A stretch of 12,499 nt of DNA from an uncultured Pseudanabaenaceae cyanobacterium (GTDB taxonomy: Bacteria; Cyanobacteriota; Cyanobacteriia; PCC-9006; JAAUQQ01). The DNA lies in assembly GCA_938015405.1 (NCBI GenBank), contig CALLPZ010000398.1:1-12499 (forward strand), given 5' to 3'. This document shows positions 1-6,087 of the stretch, piece by piece (position 1 is the stretch's first letter; the number at the start of each line of letters is the position of its first letter). The notes under the pieces are model-generated. The model was not told the origin of the DNA. It saw nothing but the letters and a program-made list of their open reading frames with translations, and searched no databases. Position numbers and translations under genes: made by a program.

Positions 1-216
1 GGGATGCCAATCGGCAGATTCTCGGTAGCTGGCAGCTCGCTGACAGAACCCTCAACCTACTTAACCCTCAATATCGGTGATCCCCATGGCTTCACGGGAA
101 TGCTAGACGTGAGTCAATACCGTCTAGTGATGGTTTATTTACTGGGCTTGGTTGCATCGATACCTGCTTTCTCTGCTTTTGTATCCAGCTCTTTGTGCGA
201 GCCACTCTAGCTATCC
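1..216. other. Left-edge stretch without a supported gene
   Basis: An open frame runs through this stretch to a TAG at 208-210. Its composition (mixed Ser/Thr/Leu with no motif) does not look like a protein, and no ribosome-binding site precedes its first ATG. I see no RNA gene and no clear promoter. It is most likely the upstream region of the redoxin gene that starts at 217. Confidence 0.4.
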
Positions 217-780
217 ATGATTTGTCCTGATACTGCCCCGGTCAACCAGCCCTCCATGGTGGGTCGCTATGCTCCGGATTTTGAACTTCCCGGCACCGAT
301 GGCGATGTCCACCACCTAGCGCGCTATCTGGAGTTTCATAAGGCGATCGCCATTGTCTTCTTGAGTGCTCCTTGTGCGACCTCTCTGCAGGTCCTGCCTC
401 GGTTACAACAACTCCAGGAAGAGTTCGCCGAGAAAGGCCTGAGGCTCATTGGCATCAGCGCCAACGATCGCGTCCAAGTGCCTGCGGACGACCTGCCCGC
501 GATGGAAAGCTTTGCTGCCCAGCAAAAGATTGACTTTCCCTATATTCGTGACGTTACCCAGGATGTGGCCTGTGCATTTCAGGTGAGCTGCACGCCTGAA
601 GTCTTCTTGCTCGATAGTGAAGGTCGAGTTCGCTACCAGGGGGCTGTGGACGATAGCCCTAACGATGCGAGCTTGGTGTCGAAGCGATATCTTCGCTCAG
701 CGGTGATGGATTTGCTCTACGGCCAGGAGATTACGGTAACCCAAACAGCAGTGGAGGGCTCTGCTATTGCCTGGCGCTAA
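217..780 (+). CDS. AhpC/TSA-type thioredoxin-fold redoxin with altered cysteines
   Basis: A 187-residue thioredoxin-fold protein of the redoxin (AhpC/TSA) group common in cyanobacteria. The fold signature is clear: APDFELPG (19-26), the beta strand IAIVFLSAPC (44-53), LIGISAND (77-84), FPYIRDVTQDVACAF (107-121) and CTPEVFLLD (125-133). From memory, relatives read CNHCPYV at the active site and end in GCSIKW. Here the first active-site Cys is Ser50, the second is kept (Cys53), and the C-terminal Cys is Ser182. Cys119 and Cys125 remain. If the enzyme works, it probably uses Cys53 with Cys125 or acts as a one-Cys protein. No signal peptide is visible, so it is probably cytosolic. The start is uncertain: no Shine-Dalgarno precedes ATG 217, and ATG 256 (residue 14) is an alternative just before the conserved region. 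The fold assignment is firm; the substrate is unknown. Confidence 0.85.
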   Translation: MICPDTAPVNQPSMVGRYAPDFELPGTDGDVHHLARYLEFHKAIAIVFLSAPCATSLQVLPRLQQLQEEFAEKGLRLIGISANDRVQVPADDLPAMESFAAQQKIDFPYIRDVTQDVACAFQVSCTPEVFLLDSEGRVRYQGAVDDSPNDASLVSKRYLRSAVMDLLYGQEITVTQTAVEGSAIAWR

Positions 781-894
781 GGTCGCTCTGGCTGGCCTGT
801 AAGTGAGTGAAATCTCCAGCCCTCATGGCCGACTTCCATGTCTCAGTCTCAGTCTAGAATCCAACTTGCCTAGAGCCATACATATGCAAATGCA

Positions 895-931
895 CGGGCA
901 TAGCTTATGGTGTTCTGGAAAAATATGCCCG
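895..931. repeat. 8-bp inverted repeat in the redoxin-pyrH gap
   Basis: CGGGCATA (895-902) and TATGCCCG (924-931) are perfect inverted copies separated by 21 nt. The pair lies within the 291-nt gene-free stretch 781-1071. It is not followed by a T-run, so it is not a canonical terminator. It could be an operator or a weak hairpin. The rest of 781-1071 shows no convincing gene or promoter; an open frame from GTG 803 has no ribosome-binding site and looks spurious. Confidence 0.35.
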
Positions 932-1071
932 CCGTGGCTGTTCTGTCCGACGTCGCCGTTTCAGCTTGACATCACCGTAAGGTCTGATGTTGCCCTGTGT
1001 GACCTTAGGCCGCAATGACCGTGACGCCGCAGTAACCGCAACGACCGGGCCGCGAATGGGGTAGACGGAGC

Positions 1072-1785
1072 ATGGCGTACCAGCGCGTATTACTAAAGTT
1101 AAGTGGTGAGGCCCTGATGGGGGACCTGGCCTATGGCATTGATGCTGACGTGGTGGCCCGTATCGCTGGAGAGATTGCAGCGGTGGCTGCTAGCGGCGTG
1201 CAAATTGCTGTGGTCGTTGGCGGTGGCAATATCTTTCGCGGCCTCAAGGGGGCTGCCTCGGGCATGGACCGGGCTAATGCAGACTACATCGGCATGATTG
1301 CCACGGTGATGAATGCTATGACCCTGCAGGATGCGCTGGAGCGCATTGAAGTGCCGACCCGCGTGCAAACTGCGATCGCCATGCAGGAAGTCGCCGAACC
1401 CTATATTCGTCGCCGTGCCATTCGCCATATGGAAAAGGGCCGCGTGGTTATTTTCGGCGCGGGTTCCGGTAACCCTTACTTCACGACAGATACTGCTGCT
1501 GCCCTACGCGCAGCGGAAATTAACGCCGATGTTGTCTTCAAGGCGACGAAGGTGGATGGGGTTTATGATTCAGACCCTGCGAAAAACCCAGACGCCAAGC
1601 GCTACGATAGTTTGAGCTACAGCGAAGTCCTCACCAAAGAATTGGCGGTGATGGACAACACTGCGATCGCCCTCTGTAAAAATAGCTCTATCCCCATTGT
1701 GGTCTTCAACTTGTTTGAAGATGGCAGCATTGGGCGAGCTGTTAGGGGAGAATCTATTGGAACCATTGTGGGAGAGTCAGCGTGA
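1072..1785 (+). CDS. pyrH: Uridylate kinase (UMP kinase)
   Basis: A 237-residue bacterial UMP kinase of the amino-acid kinase fold. It converts UMP and ATP to UDP and ADP in pyrimidine nucleotide synthesis, in the cytosol, usually as a hexamer. Family motifs are in order: KLSGEAL (9-15), the glycine-rich GGGNIFRG (50-57), DYIGMIATVMNA (71-82), GAGSGNPYFTTDTAA (129-143) with the Thr/Asp residues of the substrate region, and KATKVDGVYDSDP (157-169). Length is typical. The start ATG fits the family's N-terminus, although GGAG (1067-1070) sits unusually close to it. The stop overlaps the frr start by 4 nt, the pyrH-frr pairing seen in most bacteria, so the two are almost certainly co-transcribed and translationally coupled. 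Confidence 0.98.
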   Translation: MAYQRVLLKLSGEALMGDLAYGIDADVVARIAGEIAAVAASGVQIAVVVGGGNIFRGLKGAASGMDRANADYIGMIATVMNAMTLQDALERIEVPTRVQTAIAMQEVAEPYIRRRAIRHMEKGRVVIFGAGSGNPYFTTDTAAALRAAEINADVVFKATKVDGVYDSDPAKNPDAKRYDSLSYSEVLTKELAVMDNTAIALCKNSSIPIVVFNLFEDGSIGRAVRGESIGTIVGESA

Positions 1786-2330
1786 AATTGTCTGAAGTTG
1801 AATCACAGATGAAGAAATCTGTGGAAGCGACCCAACGCTCTTTCAATACCCTGCGTACGGGCCGAGCCAATGCCTCCATTTTGGATCGCATTAATGTTGA
1901 GTATTACGGGGCTGCGACGCCGCTCAAGTCCTTGGCGACGATCAATACGCCCGATGCCTCGACAATTACGATTCAGCCCTTTGACCAGGGCAGTATGACG
2001 GATATTGAGAAGGCCATCATGATGTCCGATGTGGGCATCAACCCCAGTAACGATGGCAGCACCATTCGCCTTAACGTGCCCCCTCTGACCAGTGAGCGCC
2101 GCAAGGAACTGGTCAAGATTGCTTCCAAATACGCTGAAGAAGGCAAAGTGGCGGTGCGCAACGTTCGCCGTGATGCCATGGACTCGGTGAAAAAAGAAGA
2201 GAAGGCTGGGGATCTGTCTGAGGATGAGTCTCGCGATCGCCAAGACGACATTCAAAAGCTGACAGACAAGTACGTTAAGCGTATGGATGAAGTGCTGGCT
2301 GAGAAAGAGAAGGACATTATGACGGTGTAG
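1782..2330 (+). CDS. frr: Ribosome recycling factor
   Basis: A 182-residue ribosome recycling factor, of normal length, which with EF-G splits post-termination ribosomes. Recognisable segments are RSFNTLRTGRANASILD (19-35), the Pro-rich connection toward domain II (PLKSLATINTPDA, 47-59), IQPFD (64-68), LNVPPLTSERRKEL (97-110) and the long C-terminal helix ending KEKDIMTV. It starts with GTG inside the pyrH stop (GTGA, 1782-1785), preceded by a good GGGAGAG ribosome-binding sequence in the pyrH tail. An exact HIP1 octamer (2233-2240) lies inside the gene. A strong intrinsic terminator follows about 30 nt after the stop, closing the pyrH-frr unit. Confidence 0.98.
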   Translation: MKLSEVESQMKKSVEATQRSFNTLRTGRANASILDRINVEYYGAATPLKSLATINTPDASTITIQPFDQGSMTDIEKAIMMSDVGINPSNDGSTIRLNVPPLTSERRKELVKIASKYAEEGKVAVRNVRRDAMDSVKKEEKAGDLSEDESRDRQDDIQKLTDKYVKRMDEVLAEKEKDIMTV

Positions 2331-2362
2331 ACGCTGAGTCTCATCTCTTGTCAGTTCTTAGC

Positions 2363-2400
2363 AAATGGGCAGGCCCTCATCGGGCCTGCCCATTTTTGTC
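2363..2400 (+). terminator. Intrinsic terminator after frr
   Basis: A perfect 14-bp stem: AAATGGGCAGGCCC (2363-2376) pairs with GGGCCTGCCCATTT (2382-2395) around a 5-nt loop (TCATC). The right arm runs into a TTTTT tract (2393-2397). It sits just after the frr stop and fits a classical Rho-independent terminator on the plus strand. Confidence 0.93.
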
Positions 2401-2514
2401 TTTCGTTAGAGGAGAGGAATCCTTCGCCAAGCAAGCGTCTGCGGTAGGAGCGTTCTAAGATAAGGAGGTTATTTACAAAACTTCTTCTGGCGATCGCCGA
2501 AATAGAGAAACCTT

Positions 2515-3060
2515 ATGCGTAAACTTCCCTTGGGGGCGTTTGTCCTGACTGTGGGCCTAGTGCTCACCATTATGGGTTTCATTGCCTACGCACTGGATAA
2601 GCCAACGTTAAACCTCGTCGGCTTTTTCTACGGCATTCCCATTCTGATTGGTGGCCTGGCACTTAAGTCCGCTGAGATTGACCCGGTTCCTTCCTTGCCT
2701 GCTCCGACGGCCCAAGTGACTGACCTGCGTAAGCAGCAGGCCACTGAAACGCAAAAGCAGGTGCGCAATGATGTCACCCGCTATCGCTATGGCCAAGAAG
2801 CTCACCTTGATAGTGCCTTGGAATATCTCGGCCTTAGCCCTACTGATGAGGAGCGTCCGGTACTCAATGCAATTCGTGAAGAAGAGCATGAAGGTCAGTA
2901 CACATTGGTTCTGTGCTTTGATTCTCCGATGATTGATTTCTCCCGTTGGGAAGATAAGCATTCTCGGATCACTAAGTTCTTTGGTCCCAATATCAAGGCT
3001 GAACTTCAGCAACCTGCTGAAAAGCAAGTGGAGCTGGCTTTGATTTCCACTGTGGCCTAG
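2515..3060 (+). CDS. DUF2854 family membrane protein
   Basis: A 181-residue protein with two N-terminal membrane segments (about residues 6-26, LGAFVLTVGLVLTIMGFIAY, and 33-50 around FFYGIPILIGGLAL). A soluble C-terminal part contains DVTRYRYGQEAHLDSALEYLGL (86-107) and a domain with LVLCFDSP and FFGPNI. I recognise this as the DUF2854 type found in cyanobacteria and plant plastids; no biochemical role can be read from the sequence. It is probably anchored in the plasma or thylakoid membrane with the long tail on one side. No good Shine-Dalgarno lies directly before the ATG; a perfect AAGGAGGT is 45 nt upstream. It heads a same-strand group with argB and rimM (33 nt to the first possible argB start). 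Confidence 0.85.
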   Translation: MRKLPLGAFVLTVGLVLTIMGFIAYALDKPTLNLVGFFYGIPILIGGLALKSAEIDPVPSLPAPTAQVTDLRKQQATETQKQVRNDVTRYRYGQEAHLDSALEYLGLSPTDEERPVLNAIREEEHEGQYTLVLCFDSPMIDFSRWEDKHSRITKFFGPNIKAELQQPAEKQVELALISTVA

Positions 3061-3092
3061 CGTGCGTCACCACTTGGGGTTAGCCCAAGAGC

Positions 3093-3992
3093 ATGCTGTT
3101 GCTTCGCTTTTGTCCCTGTATTTTCTACAGCCCTGTGAATCTTGATGCTGCTGCCCGCGTTCGTGTTCTGAGTGAGTCCCTTCCTTACATCCAGGAATTT
3201 GCTGGGCGGACGGTGGTGGTGAAATATGGTGGCGCTGCCATGAAGGACAGCAGCCTCAAGGACAAGGTGATTCGGGATATTGTCTATCTCTCTTGTGTGG
3301 GCTTGCGCCCCATTGTGGTCCATGGTGGTGGGCCGGAGATCAATACCTGGCTCGGAAAAGTAGGGATTGAGCCCCAGTTTAAGGACGGCCTACGGGTCAC
3401 TGATGCGGCCACCATGGACATTGTTGAAATGGTCCTTGTGGGTCGTGTCAACAAAGAAATTGTCACCCTGATCAACCAGGCTGGCGGGGCTGCTGTGGGC
3501 CTTTGTGGCAAGGACGCGAACCTTATTACTGCCAGTCCTTCGGGTAAGGAAGGTATTGGTTTTGTCGGGGATGTGAACCTGCTCAATCCCGACATTCTAG
3601 AACTACTCTCATCGAACAATTACATTCCTGTCGTGTCTAGCGTCGCAGTGGATGAGGCGGGGCAGGCTTACAACATCAATGCGGATACTGTCGCGGGAGA
3701 GATTGCCGCTGCGCTCGAGGCAGAAAAGCTTATTTTGCTGACCGATACCCTGGGCATTCTCAAGGACTTCCACGATCCAACAACGCTGATTTCTAAAGTG
3801 AGCATTAGCGGTGCGCGGGATCTAATCAGTGATGGAACGGTTTCCGGCGGCATGATTCCTAAGGTGGACTGCTGTGTCCGTGCGCTGGCCCAAGGGGTGA
3901 AGGCAGCCCACATTATTGATGGCCGGATTCCCCATGCTCTGCTGTTGGAGATTCTGACAGATAGTGGCATTGGCTCCATGTTGGTCGCTTAG
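3093..3992 (+). CDS. argB: Acetylglutamate kinase
   Basis: N-acetyl-L-glutamate kinase, the phosphorylation step of the arginine pathway and in cyanobacteria the classic target of PII signalling. Motifs by residue from ATG 3093: TVVVKYGGAAM (40-50, catalytic Lys44), HGGGPEIN (77-84), RVTDAATM (101-108), NINADTVAGEIA (194-205), LLTDTLGIL (215-223), GGMIPK (252-257) and AAHIIDGR (271-278). The ARVRVLSESLPYIQ helix (21-34) matches the N-terminal helix of hexameric, arginine-sensitive enzymes. Residues 1-14 (MLLLRFCPCIFYSP) are unlike relatives, and no Shine-Dalgarno precedes 3093, so GTG 3135 (residue 15) is a plausible true start and would give 285 residues. The protein ends right after GIGSMLVA, so any C-terminal tail is minimal. 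Confidence 0.95.
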   Translation: MLLLRFCPCIFYSPVNLDAAARVRVLSESLPYIQEFAGRTVVVKYGGAAMKDSSLKDKVIRDIVYLSCVGLRPIVVHGGGPEINTWLGKVGIEPQFKDGLRVTDAATMDIVEMVLVGRVNKEIVTLINQAGGAAVGLCGKDANLITASPSGKEGIGFVGDVNLLNPDILELLSSNNYIPVVSSVAVDEAGQAYNINADTVAGEIAAALEAEKLILLTDTLGILKDFHDPTTLISKVSISGARDLISDGTVSGGMIPKVDCCVRALAQGVKAAHIIDGRIPHALLLEILTDSGIGSMLVA

Positions 3993-4039
3993 GCCAAGGG
4001 CTAGCGACGATATTCAGGGCTCTACGAAGAGATGATGAA

Positions 4040-4804
4040 ATGACCGATGCGATAGAGACAGCGACTCCCAATGCCTGGATTACGGTGGGCCGGATTGTGG
4101 CAGCCCAAGGAATGAATGGTGAGGTGAGGGTTTATCCAGAATCGGATTTCCCTGACCGTTTTTTGGTTGCAGGCGAGCGTTGGATCCGTCGTGAAGGGCA
4201 AGTAGAGCCGGAGCAGGTCAAGCTCAAGAAAGGCCGCTATATTCCTAAGAAAAATATCTATGTTGTCAAATTAGAGGGCATTAATTATCGCGATCAAGCA
4301 GAAGATCTCCGTAAAGCGGAGCTGTTGGTGCCTGAGAGCGATCGCCCTCAACTCGATGATGGCGAATTCCACGTGATGGATTTGGTGGGCTTGGAGGTGT
4401 TCTTGCAGGAAACGGGAGAATCCATTGGCCGGGTCGTGGATTTGATCTCCGTAGGCAATGACCTCTTGGAAATCGAATTGCCCATGCCCGATGCAGATGC
4501 AAGCACTCAAGCGGCTGAGGTTGGCGATGCTGCTGTGCAGAGTCATGAAGCTGCAGCTTCAACCGCTGAGGCGAAGCCCACGGAAGCACTGAGCGAAAAA
4601 GAATTTAAGGCTAAGGAAAAGGCTGCATTTACCCGCCGTAAGGGGCGTCGCAAGGCTGCCAGAGAACGCAAGAAAGCAGCTCGCCCCAAGAAAGCGCCTC
4701 GCCTGCTGGTGCCCTTTGTCCACGACATTGTGCCTGTGGTTGATTTGGAGGCAGGACGCATTGAACTGACGCCACCCCCAGGACTGCTAGATTTGGGCAA
4801 TTAG
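4040..4804 (+). CDS. rimM: Ribosome maturation factor RimM with long basic insert
   Basis: A 16S rRNA-processing and 30S assembly factor that binds ribosomal protein S19. The N-terminal RimM domain is clear: ITVGRIVAAQGMNGEVRVYPESDFPDRF (14-41) and KLEGINYRDQAEDLRKAELLV (77-97). The PRC-barrel domain begins at EFHVMDLVGLEVF (109-121), continues to VGNDLLEIELP (138-148), then is interrupted by about 72 residues (149-220) before resuming at LLVPFVHDIVPVVDLEAGRIELTPPPGLLDL (222-252). The insert is Ala/Glu-rich first (150-185) and then strongly basic (187-219, many Lys/Arg). Total length is 254, against about 180 in typical bacteria. Cyanobacterial RimM often has some insert here, but this one is long. 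The start ATG overlaps a tiny upstream frame (4032-4043). Confidence 0.95.
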   Translation: MTDAIETATPNAWITVGRIVAAQGMNGEVRVYPESDFPDRFLVAGERWIRREGQVEPEQVKLKKGRYIPKKNIYVVKLEGINYRDQAEDLRKAELLVPESDRPQLDDGEFHVMDLVGLEVFLQETGESIGRVVDLISVGNDLLEIELPMPDADASTQAAEVGDAAVQSHEAAASTAEAKPTEALSEKEFKAKEKAAFTRRKGRRKAARERKKAARPKKAPRLLVPFVHDIVPVVDLEAGRIELTPPPGLLDLGN

Positions 4805-4834
4805 CTTCAAGTTAGAGGGCGTGCCCCTGAAGGC

Positions 4835-5704
4835 CTAACGATGGGCCACGGCTTGGAGAAAGGCTGCCAGGCTATCCAATTCCAGACTATCGATTTTGGC
4901 AAACTTGACGAGGCTGTGGCGAGCGCGAGCTAGCTTTAGGTCCTCTTCCAATAGGCTAAAGAAGCCTTCGGCGATGGAGTTATTGCCAATTTGCAGTAGG
5001 CCAATGCCTAGTTCGTCCGCATGGTCCAAGTGATATGTGGCCCGTACGAGTGTCTTAACAAGCGCTCGCTGATGTTCGGGCTCACCATCAAATAGGGCCA
5101 GAATAATCTCACCATTGGGCTTGGTCAGTCCCTCGCGTTTGCGACGGTAATAATCCTCAAGGGCATCTTCGATGACCTGGGCCAGATTGAGAGCTTGGGG
5201 CGGGAGGTGGTAGCTCAGGAGCTTGGGCAACTGCTGACCCGTGACATTGGTGTAGCGAGAAAAGCTGCGATCTCCATGGTTATCGATGGCAGGGGTGTAT
5301 AGGGCAATGCCGTCCTGGTCTAGGACATCGCAGGCACGGACCAGTCGATAAATGGCGCTCTGGGCTGCTTGCCAGCAGTCGCCGATGGAAGGTACGGCAT
5401 AGTGCTGTTGGGCACCACCGAGGATGAAACTGTAATCGCGATCGCGAAGGAGTTCCGTGACGCCTTCTCCCAACATCAGCTTCTCCCGATGCTGGCGTTC
5501 TGCATCGAGCCAGTGCGTGGGGAAGTCATCTGGATTAGGAGACCTTGGGGCCTGCCGCATTGAGCTGGCAGAGCCATCTGGAGCGTTGCGCCGCGTTTGC
5601 TGCTGAGCAGGAGGCAAGGATGCGTCGAGACTAACCTCAGCCAGATCTGCGCCCCAGCCCGAGGTGGATCGGCGTGGCTGGGACCCGGCTGCGAAGTGGG
5701 CCAT
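4835..5704 (-). CDS. Degenerate von Willebrand A-like protein
   Basis: A 289-residue protein. Residues 1-65 are low-complexity and Pro/Ser/Arg-rich, with no signal peptide. The rest resembles cytosolic vWA proteins of cyanobacteria: LLRDRDYSFIL (85-95), a helix with WQAAQSAIYRLVRACDVLDQDGIALY (111-136), RYTNVTG (150-156), VIEDALEDYYRRK (177-189), GEIILALFDGEPEHQRAL (198-215) and ELGIGLLQIGN (231-241). In functional vWA domains strand 1 ends in DxSxS for Mg binding. Here the equivalent segment is GGAQQ (96-100), the Thr loop is also lost, and only Asp206 of the DGEP motif remains. Metal-dependent ligand binding is therefore unlikely; a scaffold role is possible. It is convergent with rimM (30-nt gap). 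The N-terminal start is uncertain: ATG at residue 49 or 77 would also leave the domain intact. Confidence 0.75.
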   Translation of the reverse strand: MAHFAAGSQPRRSTSGWGADLAEVSLDASLPPAQQQTRRNAPDGSASSMRQAPRSPNPDDFPTHWLDAERQHREKLMLGEGVTELLRDRDYSFILGGAQQHYAVPSIGDCWQAAQSAIYRLVRACDVLDQDGIALYTPAIDNHGDRSFSRYTNVTGQQLPKLLSYHLPPQALNLAQVIEDALEDYYRRKREGLTKPNGEIILALFDGEPEHQRALVKTLVRATYHLDHADELGIGLLQIGNNSIAEGFFSLLEEDLKLARARHSLVKFAKIDSLELDSLAAFLQAVAHR

Positions 5705-6087
5705 GGAGATTACTTGGGTGATGTCCTTGAGTTGACCCCCGGTTCCGAGGGGATGGTGCCATTCCTGTGAGAAATGAGAGCTCCACCTGCGGTAACGAGA
5801 TCACGATGCTGATGCTTATCCCTAGGTTGCCCAGGTGTTGGCACCTACTATCGGCTGTATGCAATTGACTTGGAGACCATCGGGACGGCTTGGTTCTCGG
5901 AGCTATGCCTGCTGACTGTTGAGTTGTGACTCAATGGTTGAGGGCCATGTCGTTGCTGATGGTTTACCCTACTATTTCGGATATAGACAGTTCACTACAG
6001 GACTTTTGGGGTTTCCCTGCCATGGCATCACCTGCAAGCTGGAATCGAACAGAGCAACGCCCAAACCATCGCTTTGGACCCACCACA
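5705..6087. other. Divergent intergenic region upstream of the ABC lipoprotein gene
   Basis: About 380 nt separate the minus-strand vWA-like gene from the plus-strand lipoprotein gene. An open frame runs in from GTG 5926 into the lipoprotein gene, but the translated residues before the signal peptide have no protein-like character. The one structured element I see is a palindrome at 5919-5934. TATAGA at 5982-5987 resembles a -10 box but has no -35 partner at normal spacing. Confidence 0.45.
5919..5934. promoter_or_regulatory. Palindrome TTGAGT-N4-ACTCAA, possible operator
   Basis: TTGAGT (5919-5924) and ACTCAA (5929-5934) form a perfect 6-bp inverted repeat with a 4-nt centre (TGTG). It lies about 155 nt upstream of the lipoprotein start codon. 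Its size and symmetry fit a dimeric repressor or activator site, but I recognise no specific regulator. Confidence 0.3.

Noticed and set aside
966..971. TTGACA as a -35 box for pyrH
   Set aside because: No -10-like hexamer at 15-19 nt spacing (GTTGCC and neighbours).
803..1018. Open frame of 71 codons between the redoxin gene and pyrH
   Set aside because: GTG start without a ribosome-binding site, no motif, and residue composition unlike a protein.
1331..1615. Plus-strand frame inside pyrH
   Set aside because: Fully internal to pyrH in another frame, rich in Arg and Pro, with no independent support.
1803..2255. Long minus-strand open frame inside frr
   Set aside because: It lies antisense within a certain essential gene and has no motif; it is a by-product of codon use. 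The same holds for the minus-strand frames inside pyrH, argB, the lipoprotein gene and sufB.
4805..4834. Terminator between convergent rimM and the vWA-like gene
   Set aside because: Several short competing pairings exist (CTTCA/TGAAG, AGGG/CCCT, GTTAG/CTAAC) but none is strong or followed by a T-run.
5926..6087. N-terminal extension of the ABC lipoprotein from GTG 5926
   Set aside because: The 54 extra residues are not protein-like and would bury the lipoprotein signal peptide; ATG 6088 gives a complete signal and lipobox.
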